In this document: in pieces, positions 1-5,747 of the stretch
Numbering within the stretch: the first letter of the stretch is position 1
Layout of the letters: each line of letters starts with the position of its first letter
DNA from: Sulfurimonas sp.
GTDB lineage: Bacteria > Campylobacterota > Campylobacteria > Campylobacterales > Sulfurimonadaceae
DNA: 8,890 nucleotides
Direction: 5' to 3'
NCBI GenBank assembly: GCA_030673275.1
Contig: DAOVJL010000032.1
Span: 1-8,890 of the forward strand
Notes under the pieces: model-generated
The model's database searches: none
What the model saw: the letters and a program-made list of their open reading frames with translations, nothing else
Told to the model about the DNA's origin: nothing
Made by a program: the position numbers and the translations under genes

Positions 1-227
1 CTTAAACACATGATAAGGAGTGAGATATTAAAGGTCAATATATCTATTTTCAACCCTTTTATAAAGGCTAGCGGAACTAAAAAACGCACCAATGGAGCAG
101 CAGCGAAAATAATACCTATTTCACTGGCAGAGTAACCACTCATAGCCAAAACTTTCGGCATAAATATGATATAAACTCCGATAATTGAAAAATAAAAAAA
201 ATAAAAGACAGCTAGTAGTATTGACAT
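1..227 (-). CDS. MFS-type permease, N-terminal fragment (runs off the left edge)
   Basis: Reading the minus strand from the ATG at 227 gives 75 residues before the window ends; the C-terminal part lies outside. The fragment is strongly hydrophobic. A first membrane helix covers about residues 4-24 (LLAVFYFFYFSIIGVYIIF), a second about 38-56 (IGIIFAAAPLVRFLVPLAF), and a third begins near 62. The loop MPKVLAMSGYSASEIG between helices 1 and 2 and the arginine in helix 2 resemble the start of MFS_1-like (LacY/nucleoside-symporter type) transporters, which move small solutes across the inner membrane with protons. The substrate cannot be told from this fragment. An in-frame TAA lies 9 nt upstream, so the ATG is the only reasonable start. 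It has no Shine-Dalgarno sequence and sits 5 nt behind a perfect TATAAT. It is divergent from the radical SAM gene. The membrane protein call is firm; the family is probable. Confidence 0.7.
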   Translation of the reverse strand, partial: MSILLAVFYFFYFSIIGVYIIFMPKVLAMSGYSASEIGIIFAAAPLVRFLVPLAFIKGLKIDILTFNISLLIMCL

Positions 228-232
228 GTGTG

Positions 233-245
233 ATTATAACAAAAA
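233..245 (-). promoter_or_regulatory. Extended -10 promoter of the MFS gene, giving an almost leaderless transcript
   Basis: On the minus strand the sequence reads TTTTTGTTATAAT, then CACAC, then the ATG. This matches the campylobacterotal sigma-70 pattern (TTTTTG, one base, TATAAT). No clear -35 is visible, as is usual in the group. Transcription normally starts about 6-7 nt after the -10 box, which places it at or within a few bases of the start codon. The mRNA would then have essentially no 5' leader. Confidence 0.6.
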
Positions 246-386
246 TATATTGAATAATATGAGACAAAAATACAAAAATATAAAATAACAACTGATATAT
301 TTACTTACTATTAACTTATAATTAATATAATTATTTATCTCAATTATGAATATACCCCCTTTTCATAACTAGAGATTTATATTTCC

Positions 387-392
387 TATAAA
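387..392 (+). promoter_or_regulatory. Candidate -10 box of the radical SAM gene
   Basis: TATAAA lies 80 nt before the chosen start codon. A transcript from it would begin near 399, right at the left arm of the 398-437 inverted repeat, so that hairpin would form the extreme 5' end of the mRNA. Two other TATAAT boxes at 317-322 and 326-331 are equally possible, and the surrounding AT-rich sequence makes chance matches likely. Confidence 0.35.
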
Positions 393-397
393 TTATT

Positions 398-437
398 TAA
401 TTATCCAGCCTTTCTCCCTTTTTGGCTTGGATAATTA
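398..437 (+). promoter_or_regulatory. Long inverted repeat in the leader of the radical SAM gene
   Basis: The left arm TAATTATCCAGCC (398-410) pairs with the right arm GGCTTGGATAATTA (424-437). All 13 base pairs match, with one bulged base, around a 13-nt pyrimidine-rich loop. No T-tract follows on the plus strand and only mixed A/T on the minus strand, so it does not look like a standard terminator. It could be a 5' mRNA-stabilising hairpin, an RNA regulatory element, or a DNA operator for a dimeric regulator. Confidence 0.6.
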
Positions 438-449
438 TGCTAAACTTCT

Positions 450-466
450 ACCTCGATTAAAGAGGT
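450..466 (+). promoter_or_regulatory. Small hairpin that hides the ribosome binding site of the radical SAM gene
   Basis: ACCTC (450-454) and GAGGT (462-466) form a 5-bp stem with the 7-nt loop GATTAAA. The right arm contains the Shine-Dalgarno core AGAGG (461-465), placed 6 nt before the ATG at 472. When folded, the ribosome binding site would be paired, so translation may depend on its opening. This ribosome binding site is also the reason for choosing ATG 472 over the in-frame TTG at 427, which lies inside the upstream inverted repeat. Confidence 0.5.
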
Positions 467-471
467 CAAAT

Positions 472-1974
472 ATGCAAAAAATCATCCTAACAACTCTAAA
501 CTCAAGATTTACTCATACCTCTATTGCTCTAAGATATCTGTATGCCAATTTAAAAGAACTTCAAAAAACTGCTCAAATATTGGAGTTCAGCATAAATGAT
601 GCTATTCAAACTATCGCAGAAAAACTACTTATTGATTCTCCAAGCATCATAGGCATAGGTGTATATATCTGGAATGTATCACAAGTTAGCGAGCTTATAC
701 ATGTCATAAAAAAAATTTCTCCCGATACAAAAATAATTTTAGGAGGTCCGGAAGTTTCCCATGAGCCTTTTCGTGTAAATCTTGATAATGCAGACTTTAT
801 CATACAGGGTGAAGGAGATTTGGCTTTTTATGAACTATGTCGTAATATTTTAGAAGAAAATAAACCTCAAAACAGAATTATTAGAATGAGCCTGCCCTCA
901 CTTAAAAACTTAGAACTCCCATATAAATACTATACAGATGATGATATAAAAAACAGATATCTTTATGTAGAAGCCTCCAGAGGGTGTCCTTTTGAGTGTG
1001 AATTTTGCCTCTCTTCTATGGATGAAAAAGTCAGAGCATTTGATCTTGATAAGCTTTTAGAGGAGTTTGAGATACTCTGGCAGAGAGGTGCACGTAACTT
1101 CAAGTTTATAGACAGAACTTTCAATTTAAACATAAAAACTGCAAATAGACTTTTAGACTTCTTTTTAAAAAAAGAGGCTCCATACTTTGCTCACTTTGAA
1201 GTTATACCTGACCATTTTCCGGACTCTATAAAGTCAAAGATTGCTTCATTTGCTGATGGTGCCCTGCAATTAGAGATAGGGATACAAACATTAAACCCCG
1301 AGATAGCAAACAATATCTCAAGGCAACTCAAACTAGATAAAATCAAAGAGAATATAAAGTTTTTGGAAAATGAAACCGAAGCTCATATACATCTTGATCT
1401 GATTGTCGGTCTTCCGGGAGAGACACTAAAGAGTTTTGGAGACAACCTTGATGAATTGGTCTCTCTAAGCAGTTGTGAAATACAGATTGGTATACTAAAA
1501 AAACTCTCAGGTACTTACATAAATCGCCACGATATTGAATTTGGCATGATATATAGCGATATTCCTCCATATGATATTTTAAAAAATCGTGAACTAAGTT
1601 TTAATGATATTCAAATTATGAAAAGATTCTCAAGGTTTTGGGATTTGACTTATAATAGCTCAAACTTCAAGCAAAGCGTAAAACTCATTTGGCAAGATGG
1701 CAGTGTATATAAGAATTTTTACGATTTTAGTTCATGGATATATACTCAGACTGATTCAACATATAAAATCTCACTTCAAAGATTAGGGGAACTGCTCTTT
1801 ATGTATCTACGTGAAGTTAAGAACTTATCTCCAGATATAGTTGCAAAGAGCATGCTTGAAGATATGATGAAACTAAAAGGTCGAGCAATTCCCAATTATT
1901 TAAAACCATATACTCAAGATTTTCAGTTTCAAAACAAACAAGGGACATCAGGATTTAATAAAAGACAGCAATAA
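472..1974 (+). CDS. B12-binding-domain radical SAM protein (DUF4080-like)
   Basis: A 500-residue protein. Residues 1-135 form a Rossmann-like cobalamin-binding domain (TTLNSRFTHTS at 7-17, GIGVYIWN at 61-68, ILGGPEVS at 89-96, IIQGEGD at 110-116). Residues 163-345 form a radical SAM barrel, with the iron-sulfur ligands C172, C176 and C179 in the CX3CX2C motif GCPFECEFC and a typical LDLIVGLPGET segment at 308-318. The last 120 residues form a helical extension like that of DUF4080 proteins. Members of this class use S-adenosylmethionine, and in characterised relatives cobalamin, for methylations or other radical chemistry; the substrate here is unknown. The B12 domain shows no DXHXXG base-off motif. 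The start at ATG 472 follows AGAGG at 6 nt and matches the usual N-terminus (MQKIILTTLN). It lies 29 bp upstream of lapG on the same strand, but no functional link is known. Confidence 0.85.
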   Translation: MQKIILTTLNSRFTHTSIALRYLYANLKELQKTAQILEFSINDAIQTIAEKLLIDSPSIIGIGVYIWNVSQVSELIHVIKKISPDTKIILGGPEVSHEPFRVNLDNADFIIQGEGDLAFYELCRNILEENKPQNRIIRMSLPSLKNLELPYKYYTDDDIKNRYLYVEASRGCPFECEFCLSSMDEKVRAFDLDKLLEEFEILWQRGARNFKFIDRTFNLNIKTANRLLDFFLKKEAPYFAHFEVIPDHFPDSIKSKIASFADGALQLEIGIQTLNPEIANNISRQLKLDKIKENIKFLENETEAHIHLDLIVGLPGETLKSFGDNLDELVSLSSCEIQIGILKKLSGTYINRHDIEFGMIYSDIPPYDILKNRELSFNDIQIMKRFSRFWDLTYNSSNFKQSVKLIWQDGSVYKNFYDFSSWIYTQTDSTYKISLQRLGELLFMYLREVKNLSPDIVAKSMLEDMMKLKGRAIPNYLKPYTQDFQFQNKQGTSGFNKRQQ

Positions 1975-1985
1975 TCTCAGAAATT

Positions 1986-1997
1986 TTTAGATATAAT
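1986..1997 (+). promoter_or_regulatory. -10 promoter element immediately before lapG
   Basis: TTTAGATATAAT contains a perfect TATAAT at 1992-1997 within a T-rich stretch, followed by only CATTTC before the lapG ATG. No Shine-Dalgarno sequence is present. A transcript from here would start on or next to the start codon. lapG may also be read from the upstream radical SAM transcript, since the gap is only 29 bp. Confidence 0.5.
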
Positions 1998-2003
1998 CAT
2001 TTC

Positions 2004-2624
2004 ATGTTTAAACAAAGAGTGCTTGTCCTATTATCACTATTTTTTATAACTACCGCTTTGGCAAATGAACCTTATGTAGATAAACCGCTATTAGACAGAA
2101 TTAGCGAAAAATACAAAATATATGCAAAAAAAAGATTCTTCTATCTTCAACAAACTCTTGATTCTGTAAAGGATAAGAGTGATTTAGAAAAACTTGAAGC
2201 GGTTAATAACTTTTTTAATGATGTTAGATACTCTTCAGATAAGAAGATTTATAATAAAAGTGATTACTGGGCAACACCTTGGGAGTTTTTGGGTAAAGAC
2301 AGAGGGGATTGTGAAGATTATGCGATAAGCAAATACTTCGCTCTTAAGTATTTGGGTGTTGAACCTAAAAAGCTCTTTTTTACATATGCCCGCTCCACCA
2401 AGTTTAAAGCAGCACATATGGTTCTAACATACTTTGAAACACCCAAAAGTGAACCACTTATTTTAGACAACACCAACCGTAAGATATTCCCGGCATCACA
2501 AAGAAAAGATTTAACTCCAATCTATAACTTTAATGGTGATTTACTTAACCAGATAGGTAAAGAAAAAAAATCTCATAAAAAATGGGATCAACTAAAACTC
2601 AACATGCAAAGGAAAAAAATATGA
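2004..2624 (+). CDS. lapG: LapG-type periplasmic cysteine protease (bacterial transglutaminase-like, BTLCP)
   Basis: A 206-residue precursor. Residues 1-20 are a Sec signal peptide with a likely cut after ALA (ITTALA-NEP), so the enzyme is periplasmic. The transglutaminase-like triad is C103 (in KDRGDCEDYAISKY), H138 (AAHMVLTYF) and D155 (ILDNTN). D102, E104 and D105 around the cysteine match the calcium-binding residues described for LapG. The conserved WATPWEFLGKDRGDCEDYA block marks the family. In Pseudomonas, LapG cuts the N-terminal retention module of the giant adhesin LapA and so frees the cell from a biofilm; it acts only when not held by LapD. The gene overlaps lapD by 4 bp (ATGA), indicating translational coupling. 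There is no ribosome binding site, only a -10 box 6 nt upstream. The length is normal. The target adhesin is not in the window. Confidence 0.9.
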   Translation: MFKQRVLVLLSLFFITTALANEPYVDKPLLDRISEKYKIYAKKRFFYLQQTLDSVKDKSDLEKLEAVNNFFNDVRYSSDKKIYNKSDYWATPWEFLGKDRGDCEDYAISKYFALKYLGVEPKKLFFTYARSTKFKAAHMVLTYFETPKSEPLILDNTNRKIFPASQRKDLTPIYNFNGDLLNQIGKEKKSHKKWDQLKLNMQRKKI

Positions 2625-4543
2625 CACTCTTTAAGCAAATAGCTCTGATGCTATCCATATTTTTACTCGTAATACTAGCAACTGTTTTAACATTAAACTT
2701 TCAAAGTGCGAACAAGTCTGTTCAAGAGGGACTCTATGAGGATGCTAAAAATACGGCAACTTCACTAAGCCTGTCACTGGGAAGTGCCAATGGTGACATA
2801 TCTATGATGTCAACTATGATAAACGCAAACTTTGACAGTGGGCATTATATTAATATTACTCTTGTTGATGTTGATAACATCACTCTGTATACTAGAGAAA
2901 ATGAGAGTGAAATTACAGATATTCCTAAATGGTTTTTAAACTTTGTAAACATAGAAGCACCTACTGCTCTTGCCAATGTATCAGCAGGCTGGAGTCAAGT
3001 CGGGATACTAAGTGTTCAGAGCGATACAGCTTATTCATATCAACAGTTATATTCAATTTTTAAAAATCTTCTTATCTCTTTTGCTGTTATTGCCACTATC
3101 GGTTTAATTATTTTAAATCTGCTTCTACATACAATTCTACGTCCGCTAAAAGAGGTACAAAAACAAGCAGCGGCAGTTATAAGAAATGAATTTATTATTC
3201 AAGAGAATATTCCATATACTAAAGAGTTTAAAGATGTTGTTCTTGGAATGAATAATATGGTCTCAAAAGTCAAAGCTATGTTTGATAAAGGAAACAGGGA
3301 GCTAAAAGCACACAAAGAGTTAGAATATATAGACCAAGACACACAACTTAGAAACCGTAAATACCTCATAGATAAGCTTCCTTCATATCTTAAAGTGGAT
3401 GCATCCTCAGAAGGCGGCGTAAATATAATAATAGCACTTAGCGGAATGATTGAGGCAAATGAAAAAATAGGTCGTCAAAATGTAAATAGACTTTTTATTG
3501 GCATCGCAAATATCTTTAAATCCAGCGCAAAAGATATTAAGGATAATATTATTGCAAGAATGAATGGTACAGAATTCTCTTTACTTTTACCCGATTGTTC
3601 AGGCAAAGATGCATTGGAATTAGCTAAAAATATACAAACCTCTTGTACAGAGATTATTAAATCTGCAGGGCTTGATGAAAACGAAGCATTTGTCTCTATC
3701 GGACTTTATAAATATTCATATCTTGATACTATATCTCAACTGCTTTCGCACTCCGATAATGCACTTGCACAAGCAAAATTCTCTAATGAAAATATACATA
3801 TAGAAAAAGCAGAAGATGCAGTTGAGGTAATGGGGAAAGAGGCTTGGAAATCAATTATCAACAGAGCTATTGAAAAAAATAAATTTCATTTTCTATCATG
3901 GTCTGTTATTGATACGAAAGCTAAAAAACTTGCTCACCATGTTCTTAGTATTAATCTTACATTAGATGAAAATACATCTTACAGCTATGCCCAGTTTATG
4001 GCACCTGCTATTCAATCTGGTCTTAGTCATGATATCTATCAAAATGTTGTAAATATACTATTTAAAATTCCAAATATGATTTTAAGAGCTTCTACATACT
4101 CTCTTAGATTGCCTCATGAGTATTTAATAGCTCCAGACAGCTATAACGATATGAGCGAACTATTGCGTATTCACGCTGCAACTCTTCCATTTAAATTGAT
4201 AATAGAGATGCCTGACAAACTTGTTCGTCAAGATTTTATACAGATTAAACAATATATAGAACTATTTAGAAAACATGACATTGATATTGGTATATTTGAA
4301 TTTATTGGCGATAGTGAGGACTATCAATATCTCCAAGATTTAAGACCTGTCTATATAAAAGGCGAAGGAAGCTATTTCTTAACTCAAAACGATCAATCAC
4401 TATCAGCTCTTAGACTAATTACAGACAGTGTTGATATATCTCTTATTGCCGTAGGCGTTATGGAAATGGAAACTTTAGAAGCGCTGGAAGAAAAAGGGAT
4501 ACATATAGTTCAAGGGCGAATAACAGAGATGTTGGAGGTATAG
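2621..4543 (+). CDS. lapD: LapD-type membrane receptor with degenerate GGDEF and EAL domains
   Basis: A 640-residue inner-membrane protein that in known systems binds LapG on its periplasmic face when c-di-GMP is high. It has a TM helix at about 6-26 and a LapD/MoxY-type periplasmic domain at 27-146, with GWSQVGILSV at 123-132. W124 probably corresponds to the LapG-binding tryptophan of LapD. TM2 is at about 148-170 and a HAMP linker at 171-222. The GGDEF fold spans about 235-395; DQDTQLRNR is kept, but GGDEF is replaced by NGTEF (315-319). The EAL-like fold spans about 405-640. In the latter EAL becomes HVL (440-442), and the DDFG, KxD and AEGVE motifs are replaced (FIGD, KGE, AVGVM), so neither cyclase nor phosphodiesterase activity is expected. 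The Arg of the ligand-contact motif (KVLLR in Pseudomonas LapD) also appears lost. The start at ATG 2621 is supported by AAAGGA 7 nt upstream, the 4-bp overlap with lapG, and the usual MTLFKQ N-terminus. Confidence 0.87.
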   Translation: MTLFKQIALMLSIFLLVILATVLTLNFQSANKSVQEGLYEDAKNTATSLSLSLGSANGDISMMSTMINANFDSGHYINITLVDVDNITLYTRENESEITDIPKWFLNFVNIEAPTALANVSAGWSQVGILSVQSDTAYSYQQLYSIFKNLLISFAVIATIGLIILNLLLHTILRPLKEVQKQAAAVIRNEFIIQENIPYTKEFKDVVLGMNNMVSKVKAMFDKGNRELKAHKELEYIDQDTQLRNRKYLIDKLPSYLKVDASSEGGVNIIIALSGMIEANEKIGRQNVNRLFIGIANIFKSSAKDIKDNIIARMNGTEFSLLLPDCSGKDALELAKNIQTSCTEIIKSAGLDENEAFVSIGLYKYSYLDTISQLLSHSDNALAQAKFSNENIHIEKAEDAVEVMGKEAWKSIINRAIEKNKFHFLSWSVIDTKAKKLAHHVLSINLTLDENTSYSYAQFMAPAIQSGLSHDIYQNVVNILFKIPNMILRASTYSLRLPHEYLIAPDSYNDMSELLRIHAATLPFKLIIEMPDKLVRQDFIQIKQYIELFRKHDIDIGIFEFIGDSEDYQYLQDLRPVYIKGEGSYFLTQNDQSLSALRLITDSVDISLIAVGVMEMETLEALEEKGIHIVQGRITEMLEV

Positions 4544-4571
4544 CTAAACTCTCCTTGAGTTTAGTCCTTTT
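4544..4571 (+). terminator. Rho-independent terminator of lapG-lapD, inside the end of the opposing gene
   Basis: CTAAACTC (4544-4551), loop TCCTT and GAGTTTAG (4557-4564) form a perfect 8-bp stem starting on the base after the lapD stop codon, followed by TCCTTTT. Only the plus strand has a T-tract, so it serves the lapGD transcript. The same bases encode the last residues LNSRRV and the stop of the minus-strand gene. The stem has only three G-C pairs, so efficiency may be moderate. Confidence 0.6.
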
Positions 4572-5023
4572 GTAATAGCATCATTTATCTCTTTTTTATA
4601 TTCGCTGTTTAATTCTTCAAGTTCTTTATCAAACTTAATTATCAAATCTTTGTTTGCGTTAGGATGTCTACATATAGTAAAAAGTATATCCATATAAATA
4701 TCAAAATCAGGGTGAGCTCTAAGACCTAATTTTCTATGTACTACGCCGTGATGTTTTATAATTAGGTCAAGTGTTTTGCTCAGTTCATCTGCATCTGCTC
4801 TTTTATTTTTTATAGCCTTTACTAAAAACTCTAAATCAGTTTTTTGTACAGAATCTGGCTCTTGAGTTATCTCTTCACTCTCTGGTATAGGTTTTTTATC
4901 TGTTGGTTTTTTATCTATAGGGGTTTTTTCTTCTGTATCTGGCTCTAAAAATAGTAAAAAGATTAGTATCGCCAATATTGCAACTAACCCCATAATAGCT
5001 TTTATAATTAATTCTGCATCCAT
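4544..5023 (-). CDS. Membrane-anchored protein of unknown function
   Basis: A 159-residue protein. A single N-terminal membrane helix (about residues 6-26, IIKAIMGLVAILAILIFLLFL) is followed by a charged, proline-containing linker (about 27-62) carrying the repeat DKKPTDKKPI. The C-terminal domain (about 63-159) is predicted helical and rich in charged residues, with a striking HHGVVHRKLGLRAHPDFDIYMDILFTICRHPN stretch in two parts around residues 90-122. The N-terminus has few charges and no signal cleavage site, so the orientation of the soluble domain is uncertain. I recognise the C-terminal domain only as a conserved campylobacterotal type without known function. Its stop codon directly abuts that of lapD on the other strand. 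It has its own promoter (TATAAT at 5047-5052) but a poor ribosome binding site (only AAG near the ATG). Confidence 0.75.
   Translation of the reverse strand: MDAELIIKAIMGLVAILAILIFLLFLEPDTEEKTPIDKKPTDKKPIPESEEITQEPDSVQKTDLEFLVKAIKNKRADADELSKTLDLIIKHHGVVHRKLGLRAHPDFDIYMDILFTICRHPNANKDLIIKFDKELEELNSEYKKEINDAITKGLNSRRV
4890..4916 (-). repeat. Short direct repeat coding for the DKKP linker
   Basis: The 12-mer GGTTTTTTATCT (plus-strand sense) occurs at 4890-4901 and 4905-4916, a 15-bp period. It encodes two copies of the five-residue unit DKKPT/DKKPI in the linker of the membrane-anchored protein. The period keeps the reading frame, so a change in copy number would only alter linker length. Confidence 0.6.
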
Positions 5024-5046
5024 CTTAATAAACTACTTTTTTACAT

Positions 5047-5052
5047 ATTATA
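5047..5052 (-). promoter_or_regulatory. -10 box of the membrane-anchored protein gene
   Basis: A perfect TATAAT on the minus strand lies 23 nt before the ATG at 5023, inside an AT-rich stretch. There is no clear -35. The leader would be about 17 nt. Confidence 0.5.
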
Positions 5053-5089
5053 TCTCATATAATTAAAAAAAACTATTTGTAAGTGATTT

Positions 5090-5095
5090 TATAAT
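5090..5095 (+). promoter_or_regulatory. Possible upstream plus-strand -10 box
   Basis: TGATTTTATAAT contains TATAAT on the plus strand. A transcript starting near 5102 would run through the 5113-5128 palindrome towards the glycine-zipper gene. It is one of at least two candidate promoters in this gap and could be a chance match. Confidence 0.3.
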
Positions 5096-5112
5096 GTTTT
5101 ATCTCTCTTTTA

Positions 5113-5128
5113 TTTCTACATGTAGAAA
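5113..5128. promoter_or_regulatory. Perfect 16-bp palindrome in the divergent promoter region
   Basis: TTTCTACATGTAGAAA is fully self-complementary with no spacer. It sits between the minus-strand gene (start 5023) and the plus-strand glycine-zipper gene (start 5246), about 46 bp upstream of the plus-strand TATAAT at 5174. Size, symmetry and position fit the operator of a homodimeric regulator; the regulator is not known. Confidence 0.5.
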
Positions 5129-5173
5129 GTAATACTCCATCTTTTAGGGTATATTTTGTAATAAGAGTTATAT

Positions 5174-5179
5174 TATAAT
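5174..5179 (+). promoter_or_regulatory. Candidate -10 box of the glycine-zipper gene
   Basis: TATAAT on the plus strand, 66 nt before the ATG at 5246. A weaker alternative (TATGAT, 5183-5188) lies just downstream. The remaining leader is AT-rich and ends with a good ribosome binding site (AAAGGA, 5235-5240). Confidence 0.4.
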
Positions 5180-5245
5180 TAATATGATAAAATTTATTAG
5201 AGAGTAATATTTTAAAAAGATTGCTATTTAAACAAAGGACTTGAA

Positions 5246-5743
5246 ATGAAAAAAATAATTTTAGTATTAGCGGTAGCGATATCTTTGCTACAAGCAGAAA
5301 AAGTTAGAGTTACAGAATCAACTGCCATCACTAAGCCTTACACAGAAAAAGTTCAAGTTTGGGAGCAGTGTTACGAAGACACCGTTGAGATAGATGTTGC
5401 TTGTGGACAAAGAGACACAAATAGTATCGGCATTGATACTTTAATCGGAGCCGGCTTAGGTATCGCGTTGGGAAATCAGATTGGTAGCGGGAGAGGAAAA
5501 GCAGCTGCAAAAGTCGGTGGTGGCTTAATAGGTGCTTATTCTGCAAACCAAATGAGAGATGGTGGAGGTAATTGTAAATCTTATGAAACAATCACTAAAT
5601 GTAATCCTATATATGAATACAAAACCGTAAACAGAACTATAGGTTATAACAACTGCGCATATATTGACGGAGAGAGATATTGCAAAAGAACAAAAAGACC
5701 TATTAAATGGTTAAGATATAAAAAATCAATTACAATTTATTAA
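5246..5743 (+). CDS. Secreted glycine-zipper (17-kDa antigen-like) envelope protein
   Basis: A 165-residue precursor. Residues 1-17 form a Sec signal peptide (MKKIILVLAVAISLLQA, likely cut before EKV). There is no lipobox cysteine, unlike many glycine-zipper 2TM lipoproteins. Residues about 61-104 form the glycine zipper: GIDTLIGAGLGIALGNQ, a GSGRGK turn, then KVGGGLIGAYSANQM, i.e. two small-residue-rich helices that insert in or pack against a membrane. The zipper is flanked by cysteine-containing segments (C42 and C53 before; C110, C119, C137 and C146 after), whose even number suggests disulfides. The C-terminal tail is basic (KRTKRPIKWLRYKK). Relatives are envelope proteins of mostly unknown role. 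Start: AAAGGA at 6 nt spacing. The gene ends 4 bp before the convergent tRNA-Ser. Family assignment is good; function is unknown. Confidence 0.82.
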   Translation: MKKIILVLAVAISLLQAEKVRVTESTAITKPYTEKVQVWEQCYEDTVEIDVACGQRDTNSIGIDTLIGAGLGIALGNQIGSGRGKAAAKVGGGLIGAYSANQMRDGGGNCKSYETITKCNPIYEYKTVNRTIGYNNCAYIDGERYCKRTKRPIKWLRYKKSITIY

Positions 5744-5747
5744 GAAA

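Noticed and set aside
398..437. Rho-independent terminator between the MFS and radical SAM genes
   Set aside because: Both flanking genes read away from this gap, so no transcript needs to end here, and neither side has a T-tract.
427..471. Upstream TTG start for the radical SAM protein (15 extra residues)
   Set aside because: The extra residues lie in the leader inverted repeat, no ribosome binding site precedes the TTG, and ATG 472 has AGAGG at good spacing and the family's usual N-terminus.
2582..2620. Earlier ATG for lapD (13 extra residues)
   Set aside because: The extra stretch is hydrophilic and inside lapG. ATG 2621 has a ribosome binding site, the ATGA overlap, and places the membrane helix directly at the N-terminus as in other LapD proteins.
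4890..4926. Phase-variable or slippery frameshift site at the T-runs of the DKKP linker
   Set aside because: The runs are only six bases long and the A-AAA-AAC heptamer is not in the phase needed for -1 slippage; the 15-bp repeat keeps the frame.
5331..5591. Antisense open frame within the glycine-zipper gene
   Set aside because: It is a shadow of the real gene, with no ribosome binding site and an implausible composition; the same holds for the minus-strand frames inside the radical SAM, lapG and DUF1538 genes.
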